DNA of 25,787 nucleotides from a virus: IMG/VR virus record IMGVR_UViG_3300044638_001155, positions 1-25,787 of that record. One strand, 5' to 3'. The position numbers and the translations under genes are program-made. Below are positions 1-5,744 of this stretch, one piece after another (the stretch's first letter is position 1; each line of letters opens with the position of its first letter). The notes beneath the pieces are model-generated. The model was not told the DNA's origin, searched no databases, and saw nothing but the letters and a program-made list of their open reading frames with translations.

Positions 1-8
1 ATAGCACA

Positions 9-227
9 ATGAAAAAATTAATTTTAATCTTATTACTGGCATCCTGTCAACCACAACAAAAGCAAATCGTTAAGGGTTACATTGTAAAAAAGCAAATCGT
101 TAAGAATATAAAAGGCGATCCTATTTATGTTACAACGATTTCAGTTAATGGCAGTTTAGTTAATTATTACGGAATCAATTACTATATGATGGAGGAAGGC
201 GATACAATAGAAATAACTAACAAATGA
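9..227 (+). CDS. Small predicted lipoprotein (72 aa)
   Basis: A short protein with a classic lipoprotein signal: a basic start (MKK), a leucine/isoleucine-rich stretch, then LLASC with the lipobox cysteine at residue 13. It is therefore expected to be acylated and held in a membrane facing the periplasm. The mature part has an internal duplication, KQIVKGYIVK followed by KQIVKNIKGD, encoded by a 17-bp direct repeat with a 30-bp period. The C-terminal half contains YYGINYY, and I see no catalytic motif. Its stop overlaps the next start (ATGA), so it is co-transcribed with the following genes. Function is unknown; phage lipoproteins of this kind are sometimes superinfection-exclusion factors, but nothing here proves that. 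It starts 8 bases into the window, so the leader is mostly missing. Confidence 0.7.
   Translation: MKKLILILLLASCQPQQKQIVKGYIVKKQIVKNIKGDPIYVTTISVNGSLVNYYGINYYMMEEGDTIEITNK
58..104 (+). repeat. 17-bp direct repeat inside the lipoprotein gene
   Basis: AAAAGCAAATCGTTAAG occurs at 58-74 and again at 88-104, exactly ten codons apart. It encodes a duplicated KQIVK segment just after the lipobox. It looks like a recent in-frame tandem duplication in the linker of the lipoprotein. Confidence 0.85.
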
Positions 228-424
228 TACCAAAAGAAAAAGCGAAGGAATTATTTGATAAATTTAAGGGTACACAATACCCTGATTTTGGCAGCATATT
301 GCAGGCAAAAAATTGTGCAATAATAACTGCAAACGAAATAATAATGAATTGTATTAGTAACGGCTGCTCTAAGGACTGGATTTTATATTGGGAGCAGGTT
401 AGATTTGAAATTGAAAACTTATGA
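224..424 (+). CDS. Small protein, paralog of the next gene (66 aa)
   Basis: Unknown function. It starts MIPKEKAKELFDKF and ends with YWEQVRFEIENL, with an AKNCAI segment in the middle. I recall this pattern from a widespread family of small soluble proteins in Bacteroidota phages. The next gene has the same layout (M-x-P-x-EKA start, K-x-CA-x-I centre, V-x-x-EI end), so the two look like diverged tandem duplicates. It overlaps the lipoprotein stop by ATGA and runs into the next gene the same way. No membrane segment, metal site or DNA-binding motif is visible. Confidence 0.65.
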   Translation: MIPKEKAKELFDKFKGTQYPDFGSILQAKNCAIITANEIIMNCISNGCSKDWILYWEQVRFEIENL

Positions 425-624
425 ATCCAAACGAAAAAGCAATAGATATTTTAAATAGATTTAGAAATGAAGGTATGAGCGAAGATGATAGTAAAAAATG
501 TGCATTAATTGTATGCGATACTATGATGGATGAGAATATAAATTTAGAGGGTAGTCAACCACGTAACTATATGAACTCAATCTACGAATTTTATTATAAC
601 GTAAAACGCGAAATAATTGGATAA
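421..624 (+). CDS. Small protein, paralog of the previous gene (67 aa)
   Basis: Shares its start (MNPNEKA), centre (KKCALI) and end (VKREI) with the 66-aa protein just upstream, which indicates a tandem gene duplication followed by divergence. It is soluble, mixed in charge and without recognisable catalytic motifs. Its start overlaps the preceding stop (ATGA), and its end overlaps the TTG start of the glycosyltransferase-like gene by 8 bases. Function is unknown. Confidence 0.65.
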   Translation: MNPNEKAIDILNRFRNEGMSEDDSKKCALIVCDTMMDENINLEGSQPRNYMNSIYEFYYNVKREIIG

Positions 625-1300
625 AGTATTTACACATTCAGGCGCAACAGGAGATATTATATTTTCTCTGCCTACCATCAGAGCAATGGGGGGCGGTAAG
701 TTAATCATTACTAACTTTCATAAGCAAAGAGCAGAATCAATTAGTAAATTAATTGAGGTGCAACCTTATATAAGCTCGGTTGAATGGTCAGAGTTAAAAC
801 CATCTTATGCACAAGATTTAGATAAGTTTAGGCAGCACGCGGGGCATCATTCTAATTTGATTGAGGCACATTTTAAAGGTGCAAATATAGATATTGATTA
901 TTCATTTAGAGAGGGATGGTTAACGCTGCCTGAGGATGTAAACATTATAAACGGAATTAGATACGCAATAATAAATAGGACAACAAATTATGCTGATCCT
1001 AACTTTGACTGGGCAAAGGAGGTAGAGTATCTTTACACGATAGCAGATGAGGTATTTTTTATAGGTTACCCTGAGGAATATTTGTTATTCAATGATAAGT
1101 TTCAAACTAAGGTTAAATACTTTCCCTGCGATTTTTTAGAGGCAGCATATCTAATTAAGAAAGCGGTAATGTTTACAGGGTGTTATTCTGCGATGTCAAC
1201 GATTGCAATGGGGTTAGGAATTAATTATAGATTAGAGCAAGCGCCTGGGCATACCTGCTCATCATTACTTCAACCACGTGAAACAATAATAAATGTATAG
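617..1300 (+). CDS. Glycosyltransferase-like protein, GT9/heptosyltransferase type
   Basis: The N-terminus reads HSGATGDIIFSLPTIRAMGG, the 'GD-I-SLP-I-ALGG' opening typical of GT9/heptosyltransferase-fold proteins and of phage proteins derived from them. The C-terminal half has FTGCYSAMSTIAMGLG, which resembles the second-domain nucleotide-sugar loop. At 227 aa it is shorter than bacterial heptosyltransferases (about 320-350 aa), so it is a compact or reduced version and activity is not certain. The start is TTG at 617, because the conserved opening begins immediately after it and no ATG lies nearby upstream in frame. It overlaps the FkbM-type methyltransferase gene by 8 bases. The pair probably modifies a glycan, either host surface polysaccharide or glycosylated virion protein. 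Donor and acceptor are not deducible. Confidence 0.6.
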   Translation: MDKVFTHSGATGDIIFSLPTIRAMGGGKLIITNFHKQRAESISKLIEVQPYISSVEWSELKPSYAQDLDKFRQHAGHHSNLIEAHFKGANIDIDYSFREGWLTLPEDVNIINGIRYAIINRTTNYADPNFDWAKEVEYLYTIADEVFFIGYPEEYLLFNDKFQTKVKYFPCDFLEAAYLIKKAVMFTGCYSAMSTIAMGLGINYRLEQAPGHTCSSLLQPRETIINV

Positions 1301-1775
1301 TCAAGCAGGGCAGGATAAATTTGTATTGGATAGGATAGGATTAAATGGCACTTATTTAGAAATAGGTGCATCGCATCCTGTACATATCAATAATACGTAT
1401 TTGTTAGAGTTAAATGGATGGACAGGCATTAGCATTGATATAGAGGATAAGAACGTACACCATTGGAATAACTACCGAAAGAATCCGCTAATAATTGCAG
1501 ATGCTTTAACGTACAATTATCAGGATGTTCCTTATATTGATTATTTGCAGTTAGATATTGAGCCATCAGAAAATACATTTAACTGCCTGATGCGGATATT
1601 AGAAACGACAAAAACAAAGTTTGGCGTTATTACCTACGAAACTGATGCCTATTTAGATGATAGATTTGTTGAGCCATCTCGTAGGATATTGCAATCGTTA
1701 GGTTATAAGTTAGCAGTTGCAGATGTTATGTGTGATTTTGGACCTTTTGAAGATTGGTATATTTATGGAAGATAA
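1293..1775 (+). CDS. FkbM-family SAM-dependent methyltransferase
   Basis: Opens with YSQAGQDKFV and then YLEIGASHP, the motif I (SAM-binding) pattern of FkbM-type methyltransferases. Next come GISIDIED (acidic ribose-binding loop, motif II), IIADALTY, and DYLQLDIEP (motif IV). This family usually O-methylates sugars of surface glycans or natural products. At 160 aa it is near the minimum for the fold. It overlaps the upstream glycosyltransferase-like gene by 8 bases and is thus translationally linked to it, which supports a joint glycan-tailoring role. The ATG at 1294 region is preceded by an A-rich leader within the upstream gene. Confidence 0.72.
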   Translation: MYSQAGQDKFVLDRIGLNGTYLEIGASHPVHINNTYLLELNGWTGISIDIEDKNVHHWNNYRKNPLIIADALTYNYQDVPYIDYLQLDIEPSENTFNCLMRILETTKTKFGVITYETDAYLDDRFVEPSRRILQSLGYKLAVADVMCDFGPFEDWYIYGR

Positions 1776-1980
1776 AATAGTAAGACAGCTAATACACAAA
1801 TACATTCAGCGTAGCGAACTGGGTATTAAAAAGTATGGCACAACATTAGAGGATAACAACACCGATAATTTCCTGATACATTTACAACAGGAGTTAATGG
1901 ATGCCTCATTATACATTGAAAAATTATTAGATGATACTAATAGCAGGACAGATAGAGAATCTAACAACAAGAAAGGATAA
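1765..1980 (+). CDS. Small MazG/DUF550-like protein (71 aa)
   Basis: The frame is open further upstream, but ATG 1765 is preferred because family-like sequence (MEDKIVRQLIHKYIQRSELG) begins there and it overlaps the methyltransferase stop by only 11 bases. The motif IKKYGTTLE, then HLQQELMDASLYIEKLL, matches the helix of small phage dATP/dGTP pyrophosphohydrolase-like (MazG/DUF550) proteins, where the EL-DA-Y segment supplies metal-binding acidic residues. At 71 aa it may hold only the core helices, so enzymatic activity is uncertain. The last 50 bases overlap the next gene in another frame. Confidence 0.5.
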   Translation: MEDKIVRQLIHKYIQRSELGIKKYGTTLEDNNTDNFLIHLQQELMDASLYIEKLLDDTNSRTDRESNNKKG

Positions 1981-2281
1981 AACAATCAGGTTATCATTAG
2001 GCACTAATGAGTTAACACCTAAGGAATGCGCTGAGTTATTTACTATGAATCAGCAGTTTTGTTATGTAGCGTTAAAGCCTGAGCCATTTATCTCAAATGA
2101 ATTAGATGCGATAGAATCCCTTAAAACAGATTTAGACACTCAGAAAACACCATCACAACGCCTCAGGGCGATATTATTCAGGAACTATGAACAGGATAAT
2201 AAAGGATATAAAGATTTCAATACTTATTATGTGGGGCAGATGGAAAGAATATGCGAAAACTATAAAGCGAAACTAAGTTGA
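1931..2281 (+). CDS. Hypothetical phage protein (116 aa)
   Basis: Unrecognised function. The N-terminus (residues 5-24, roughly GQIENLTTRKDKTIRLSLGT) looks like a beta-strand-rich opening I recall from small proteins near recombination and HNH genes in Bacteroidota phages. It is followed by LTPKECAELFTM and an acidic, helical C-terminus. The chosen ATG at 1931 overlaps the upstream gene by 50 bases. This is long for this genome, but the N-terminal strand pattern would be lost with any later start. The stop TGA overlaps the TTG start of the HNH gene. Confidence 0.55.
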   Translation: MILIAGQIENLTTRKDKTIRLSLGTNELTPKECAELFTMNQQFCYVALKPEPFISNELDAIESLKTDLDTQKTPSQRLRAILFRNYEQDNKGYKDFNTYYVGQMERICENYKAKLS

Positions 2282-2532
2282 AAGCTCATACAAAAATATA
2301 CTTTAAACACTTCGGCTATGATGTATCAGATACAATACTATGTGAAGTATGCAACGCAGTCGCAGTTGATATACACCATATCAGGTGTAGGGGTATGGGA
2401 GGGAGTACAGGGGCAAATGACATCACAAACATTATGGCACTATGCAGAAAATGCCACATCAATTATGGAGATAAAAAGCAGTATATAGATTTTTTAACTG
2501 ATAAACATTTAGAAAAATGCAACTTACGATAA
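2278..2532 (+). CDS. HNH endonuclease (84 aa)
   Basis: A complete small HNH nuclease: CEVC (Cys22, Cys25) and CRKC (Cys56, Cys59) form the zinc-binding pair. DIHHI (His33, His34) supplies the beta-beta-alpha-metal first histidine, NDITNIMALC gives the central Asn, and His60 follows CRKC. It has a TTG start overlapping the previous TGA stop. HNH proteins of this size beside terminase genes are known in several phages (HK97 gp74 type) to act with terminase in DNA maturation. A homing role is the alternative, but the gene sits neatly in the operon and interrupts nothing. The location, two genes before the small-terminase candidate, favours a packaging role. Confidence 0.85.
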   Translation: MKAHTKIYFKHFGYDVSDTILCEVCNAVAVDIHHIRCRGMGGSTGANDITNIMALCRKCHINYGDKKQYIDFLTDKHLEKCNLR

Positions 2533-2699
2533 AGCACTACGACATATCAGCAACGATTGAAACCTCAGAAGATATAACATTGGATGAGGTAATGAATCAA
2601 TTTAATGCCTTACTTATCTCAGCCACATTTTCGCAGGAGGGTATTAACGAATGGATAATAGAAAAGGCAAGGGAATTAAAAAAGATTAAAAAAGATTGA
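2517..2699 (+). CDS. Small hypothetical protein (60 aa)
   Basis: Begins LTIKHYDISATIET-E and continues ITLDEVMNQFNALLIS, ending with a basic tail (KKIKKD). I recall this pattern, an amphipathic strand pair followed by a helix, from a common but uncharacterised small protein family of Bacteroidota phages located near the terminase. It overlaps the HNH gene by 16 bases. No catalytic residues are evident. Confidence 0.6.
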   Translation: MQLTIKHYDISATIETSEDITLDEVMNQFNALLISATFSQEGINEWIIEKARELKKIKKD

Positions 2700-2701
2700 T
2701 A

Positions 2702-2723
2702 AATAGCACAATAATAGCACAAT
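2702..2723 (+). repeat. Tandem 11-bp repeat in the leader of the small-terminase candidate
   Basis: AATAGCACAAT occurs twice head to tail at 2702-2712 and 2713-2723, the second copy running into the ATG at 2722. A third copy (ATAGCACAATG) opens the window at bases 1-11, again ending in a start codon (ATG at 9). It may mark a shared translation-start context or an internal duplication of one. Confidence 0.7.
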
Positions 2724-3087
2724 GGCAAAGAAAGACATAGTACAACATCAGTTTAAAAAAGGAGAGGTAGCAAACCCTAATGGAAGACCTCGTAAGTATG
2801 TATCTGTATTAAAGGATGCTGGTTACAAGTTATCAGAGATTAACGATACCATTCAAAATATGATGGCAATGGATTTAGAGGAACTTAAGACAGTATATGA
2901 CAATCCTAAAGGAACCATATTGGAAAAGACAATAGCCAATGCAATGGTTAGATCTTTAAAGAAAGGATCTTTGTACTCACTTGAGACACTATTAACTAGG
3001 GTTTATGGTAAACCAAAAGAGACTTCAACTGTAGAAAATACAGGCAAGGTTGAGTTTGTTATTACTAAGGGCAAAACTATTTTATAA
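2722..3087 (+). CDS. Small terminase subunit candidate (121 aa)
   Basis: The N-terminus has FKKGEVANPNGRPRK, a conserved basic opening found in DUF5681-type phage proteins. It is followed by a helical middle region (LKDAGYKLSEINDTIQNM) and LETLLTRVYGKPKE, a segment that in my recollection is typical of small-terminase-like proteins of Bacteroidota phages. It lies upstream of the large terminase, separated by one inserted gene with its own promoter. The expected role is recognition of viral DNA and its presentation to the large terminase. The predicted function rests on position and these motifs; a classic helix-turn-helix is not obvious. Confidence 0.55.
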   Translation: MAKKDIVQHQFKKGEVANPNGRPRKYVSVLKDAGYKLSEINDTIQNMMAMDLEELKTVYDNPKGTILEKTIANAMVRSLKKGSLYSLETLLTRVYGKPKETSTVENTGKVEFVITKGKTIL

Positions 3088-3114
3088 TTTATTTTAAAAA
3101 AAAGTTTTAAAAAA

Positions 3115-3146
3115 GTTTTTTAATTCAGAAATAGTTTGTATATTGC
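3115..3146 (+). promoter_or_regulatory. Bacteroidota-type promoter, copy A
   Basis: GTTTTTTAATTCA at 3115-3127 is followed by GTATATTGC at 3138-3146, the latter resembling the TAnnTTTG -7 box of the Bacteroidota housekeeping sigma factor. The same two blocks, with the same 23-base spacing from G to G, occur at 24039-24070; 25 of 32 positions are identical. Transcription would start around 3150, giving a leader of about 25 bases before the ATG at 3175. An AT-rich tract with A and T runs lies immediately upstream. Confidence 0.72.
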
Positions 3147-3174
3147 ACTATCATTCACACAAAAACAAACTAAA

Positions 3175-3720
3175 ATGCAAAACTTAATCGAAACTTTAAC
3201 TGCAAACACTCAAGATTTAAAAAATGCTTTTATTGAAAAAACAATTGAAAATGCTAAATCTACTTTTGAGTACTGTACGAAAATGTATAACAAGCCATTG
3301 TCTGAAAAATATACAATGTTTAATGTTCCATTTGAAATGGTAAAAAGATTAGGTTCTGAAGAATTAACAGCTAGAATGACAATGGTATTATATTCTAATT
3401 TTAAATATCCACAAACTCCTACAGAATATTATACTTATCAAAAGAACAATGACAAATGGTATACAGTAAAATCTTTAGGATTAGAAAATTACATTGCAAA
3501 AGAGTTAAAATATGCTGAATTGCATTACGAATCAAGCATTGTTAAATTAGCAGACAGATTGACAAAAAAAGGTATTACTTCTGATTTTACAATTCAAAAC
3601 GGCAGAATCGGACAAAACTTTGAAATAACTATTACATCAGGAAATATTGTAACACGTGCATGGACTATAATTGCAGAAGGACCAATACAAAGACCACACT
3701 ACAGATATTTAGTAAAATAA
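3175..3720 (+). CDS. Moron-like hypothetical protein (181 aa)
   Basis: The frame is open from 3136, but ATG 3175 is chosen because 3136 lies within the promoter -7 box and the A-rich leader ends at 3175. The protein is soluble and mixed alpha/beta. Its C-terminus (TRAWTIIAEGPIQRPHYRYLVK region, residues about 160-181) contains a conserved-looking QRPHYRYLV end that I recall from uncharacterised Bacteroidota phage proteins. It has its own promoter, a 3' motif shared with another orphan gene and a terminator, and it separates the two terminase candidates. Its codon choice (GAA, TCT, AAA) is more AT-biased than that of the flanking genes. All this fits a self-contained inserted unit; function is unknown. 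Confidence 0.75.
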   Translation: MQNLIETLTANTQDLKNAFIEKTIENAKSTFEYCTKMYNKPLSEKYTMFNVPFEMVKRLGSEELTARMTMVLYSNFKYPQTPTEYYTYQKNNDKWYTVKSLGLENYIAKELKYAELHYESSIVKLADRLTKKGITSDFTIQNGRIGQNFEITITSGNIVTRAWTIIAEGPIQRPHYRYLVK

Positions 3721-3726
3721 AACACA

Positions 3727-3750
3727 GGGGTGCATCATCCATATAACTGC
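3727..3750 (+). promoter_or_regulatory. Shared 3' motif, copy A (24 nt)
   Basis: Six bases after the stop codon lies a 24-nt block with GGGG, GCA, CATCC and AACTGC in that order. The same block, also 24 nt and 19/24 identical, follows the stop of the 71-aa gene at 24331-24354 by seven bases. The two genes also share their promoter. The inverted GCA/TGC ends could make only a very short stem that is not extended in this copy, so it is not a plain terminator. Its role is unknown; it could be an RNA-processing, stability or protein-binding site. Confidence 0.6.
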
Positions 3751-3760
3751 TAAATAATTT

Positions 3761-3785
3761 AACCACCTAATGAGGTGGTTTTTTT
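3761..3785 (+). terminator. Intrinsic terminator before the large terminase
   Basis: The stem AACCACCT (3761-3768) pairs perfectly with AGGTGGTT (3773-3780) across an AATG loop, followed by a run of seven T. It closes the inserted gene's transcript. Only 12 bases separate the T run from the terminase start codon. Confidence 0.9.
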
Positions 3786-3794
3786 GTATTTTGC
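3786..3794 (+). promoter_or_regulatory. Possible -7 box just before terL (weak)
   Basis: GTATTTTGC follows the terminator T run and matches the GTAnnTTGC core of the two stronger promoters at 3138 and 24062; it also shares TTGCATTA with the second. No matching upstream GTTTTTTAATTC block is present, because that position is occupied by the terminator hairpin. If used, transcription would start at or within the start codon, giving a leaderless terminase mRNA. It could equally be chance in AT-rich DNA. Confidence 0.25.
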
Positions 3795-3797
3795 ATT

Positions 3798-4952
3798 ATG
3801 CAAATAGCCATACCTGAACTACATGTTAACCAACAAGAAATACTAGATAGTGAATCTAGGTTTAGAGTTGTTATGTGTGGACGTAGGTTTGGCAAATCAG
3901 AATTAGCACAGTTAGAGATTATCTTTGAGGCAATGAAAGGTAATGCTGTCGCATACATTACTCCTACTTATGCATTAGCCAAGACATTCTTTATAAAGTT
4001 GATCAAGACAATTCCATTTGAGAATAACAAAAGTGATCTGATCATTAATTTTCCTAATAATGGAAGTGTCATGTTCTTTACAGGAGAAAGATTAGATAAT
4101 CTAAGAGGTCGTAAGTTTAACCTAGTTGTCGTAGATGAGGCTTCATTTATTCCTAACTTAGAACAAGGATGGCTTAACTCAATCAGACCTACCTTAACCG
4201 ATTACAAAGGTCGTGCTTTATTCTTGTCAACACCAAAAGGAAAGAACTATTTCTATTCATTGTTTATGAAGTCAGGAGAGAATGATTGGCAGTCTTTTAA
4301 ATACACGACATACGATAATCCTTATATTGACAGATCTGAGATTGAAGATGCACGTATGCAATTGCCTAATGTAGTATTCGAACAGGAGTACATGGCAAAC
4401 CCAATGGAGAATGCAGCAAACCCATTTGGTAGCAACCATATAATAAACTGTATAAAACCACTCTCAACACAACCAGCCGCGTTTTATGGCATTGATTTAG
4501 CCAAGTCTGTAGATTACACCTGTATTGTTGGTTTAGATGCCAATGGTCATGTGGCACACTTCGACAGATTCCAAAAGGATTGGAAGCAAACAAAAGATCA
4601 CATATTAACATTAGATAAGAATAAGCCAATAGTAATAGATAGCACAGGTGTAGGTGATGCCATAACAGAAGATTTGCAAAAGCATTTTAATTCAATGCAT
4701 GGCTTTAAGTACACATCATCAAGCAAACAGCAGTTAATGGAGTTATTAGCATCTACAATACATAAGAATGAAGTAGGCTACCCTGATGGTTTGATTAGGC
4801 AAGAGTTAGACATATTTGAATATCAGTATACTTCAACAGGAGTTAGATATAATGCTCCTACTGGATTTCACGATGACTGCGTTAATGCTTTGGCTTTAGC
4901 AGTTAAATGTAGGAATGAGCATAAGTATTCAGGTGTTTACCGATTTATTTAG
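3798..4952 (+). CDS. terL: Terminase large subunit
   Basis: The packaging motor and nuclease. The ATPase domain shows Walker A CGRRFGKS (residues 27-34), LRGRKF at 102-107, and Walker B VVVDEAS (Asp113-Glu114), then the coupling segment LFLSTPKG. The nuclease domain shows FYGIDLAKSVDY (first acidic residue near 231), IVIDSTGVGD (second, near 278) and FHDDCVNALA (Asp359/Asp360), the three-acid RNase H-like site. At 384 aa it is compact compared with the usual 420-550 aa but keeps all key motifs, so it should be active. It acts at the portal vertex, cutting concatemers and pumping DNA into proheads. Confidence 0.95.
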   Translation: MQIAIPELHVNQQEILDSESRFRVVMCGRRFGKSELAQLEIIFEAMKGNAVAYITPTYALAKTFFIKLIKTIPFENNKSDLIINFPNNGSVMFFTGERLDNLRGRKFNLVVVDEASFIPNLEQGWLNSIRPTLTDYKGRALFLSTPKGKNYFYSLFMKSGENDWQSFKYTTYDNPYIDRSEIEDARMQLPNVVFEQEYMANPMENAANPFGSNHIINCIKPLSTQPAAFYGIDLAKSVDYTCIVGLDANGHVAHFDRFQKDWKQTKDHILTLDKNKPIVIDSTGVGDAITEDLQKHFNSMHGFKYTSSSKQQLMELLASTIHKNEVGYPDGLIRQELDIFEYQYTSTGVRYNAPTGFHDDCVNALALAVKCRNEHKYSGVYRFI

Positions 4953-4983
4953 AAAATAATTTCAAAATTTTATATTTATAAGT

Positions 4984-5622
4984 ATGAAGATTTCAGTTAA
5001 GAAGTTTCAGGAACTCTATTCTATCAGCAACATTGAAACAAATGAGGCGGGAAAGTCCTCTTTATTGGTGCAATGCCTTACAGGTAAGAATCAGGATGAG
5101 GTGGATAAAATGCCAATAGGTAAGTATAACGAACTCTGCCAAAAGATTAACACAGAGTTTGCCAAATACACCGGAGAAATGAATTTAGGTAAGCCTAAGA
5201 ACTGGATATGGGTAAAAGGTAGATTGTATTTCCTTAGTTATAATGTAGCTAAGCCACCAATGAACGCAGGAAAATATGTAGAGATTGCCACTTTTTCAAA
5301 CGATGTAATAGGCAATATGCATTTGATTATGGCAACGATGGCAACACCTATGAGAATGACATATAAAGGTTTAAAGCCTAAGAAAAATAAGGATCACGAG
5401 CAAATAGCTAAAGATATGTTAGAGATGGATTTTGGTGTTGTTTACCATTCCTGTCTTTTTTTTTATGCAGTTTTCACGAAATCAATTCAAAATTCAATTA
5501 CTTATTTCAAGACGATAGCGGAGGATGGGGTGAGAGTGGAGGAAGTAGTGCAGAATTTATGCGAAACTTTGGATGGCTCAGTAATGGCGAAATGGTATCA
5601 AAATTTGAAAATATCAGTATAA
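4984..5622 (+). CDS. Tail assembly chaperone, 0-frame product (212 aa)
   Basis: Starts MKISVKKFQELYSI and contains LVQCLTGKNQDEVDKMPIGKY, a layout I associate with tail assembly chaperones (lambda G-like function) in Bacteroidota siphophages. It is followed by a hydrophobic stretch, VVYHSCLFFYAVF, near residues 152-166. The second reading frame overlaps it extensively (-1 relative), open from 5412 to 5744. This is the hallmark of the G/GT arrangement in which a minority of ribosomes slip back one base to make a C-terminally extended form. Such chaperones bind the tape measure during tail assembly. The assignment rests on the frame arrangement and pattern recall. The gene is several kilobases from the tape measure, which is unusual. 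Confidence 0.6.
   Translation: MKISVKKFQELYSISNIETNEAGKSSLLVQCLTGKNQDEVDKMPIGKYNELCQKINTEFAKYTGEMNLGKPKNWIWVKGRLYFLSYNVAKPPMNAGKYVEIATFSNDVIGNMHLIMATMATPMRMTYKGLKPKKNKDHEQIAKDMLEMDFGVVYHSCLFFYAVFTKSIQNSITYFKTIAEDGVRVEEVVQNLCETLDGSVMAKWYQNLKISV
5456..5464 (+). other. Candidate -1 slippery site, nine-T run
   Basis: In the 0 frame the codons read CTT TTT TTT TAT, so the ribosome meets T-TTT-TTT, an ideal heptamer for slipping back one base. Both the 0 frame and the -1 frame are open here. Slippage gives 160 residues in frame 0 plus 93 in frame -1, a 253-aa fusion ending at 5744. A sequencing indel in the homopolymer is the main alternative. Confidence 0.6.
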
Positions 5623-5744
5623 ACGAGGTGTGGGAATTACCTACAATTCAATTCCTAAACGATTTGAGTTGTTTAAAAATGAAACGTGAGGTTGAGGCAG
5701 ACATAGAAAGAAAAATGATGCAAAAACACAAACTGAATGGCTAA
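5463..5744 (+). CDS. Tail assembly chaperone, -1 frame C-terminal extension
   Basis: This stretch is read if ribosomes slip at the nine-T run. It runs through a Gly/Ser-rich linker-like segment (DDSGGWGESGGSSAEF), encoded mostly by GGA and AGT codons that look more native than the 0-frame codons over the same bases. It then gives FMRNFGWLSNGEMVSKFENI and a charged helical end. In my recollection that second part resembles the conserved C-terminal region (W, then NGD/NGE-KF-I) of extended chaperone forms in related phages. A free-standing start at ATG 5559 would give only 61 aa and would lack the linker, so fusion is preferred. The end overlaps the next gene by 8 bases. Confidence 0.55.
   Translation, partial: LCSFHEINSKFNYLFQDDSGGWGESGGSSAEFMRNFGWLSNGEMVSKFENISINEVWELPTIQFLNDLSCLKMKREVEADIERKMMQKHKLNG
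5601..5607 (+). other. Alternative -1 slippery heptamer AAATTTG
   Basis: In the 0 frame this reads A-AAT-TTG, the canonical X-XXY-YYZ form, 13 bases before the 0-frame stop at 5620-5622. Slippage here would join WYQNL directly to ENISINEVWEL and skip the Gly/Ser linker. Position near the 3' end of the first frame is typical of G/GT genes, so it competes with the nine-T run as the functional site. Confidence 0.35.

Noticed and set aside
3767-3958. Minus-strand frame of 63 codons over the start of terL
   Set aside because: It lies entirely opposite the terminase ATPase motifs and a terminator, with no family-like sequence; a shadow of terL.
4953-4983. AT-rich gap after terL as a promoter
   Set aside because: TATATTTA resembles a -7 box loosely, but no conserved upstream element is found and the region is only 31 bases; not distinguishable from AT-rich background.
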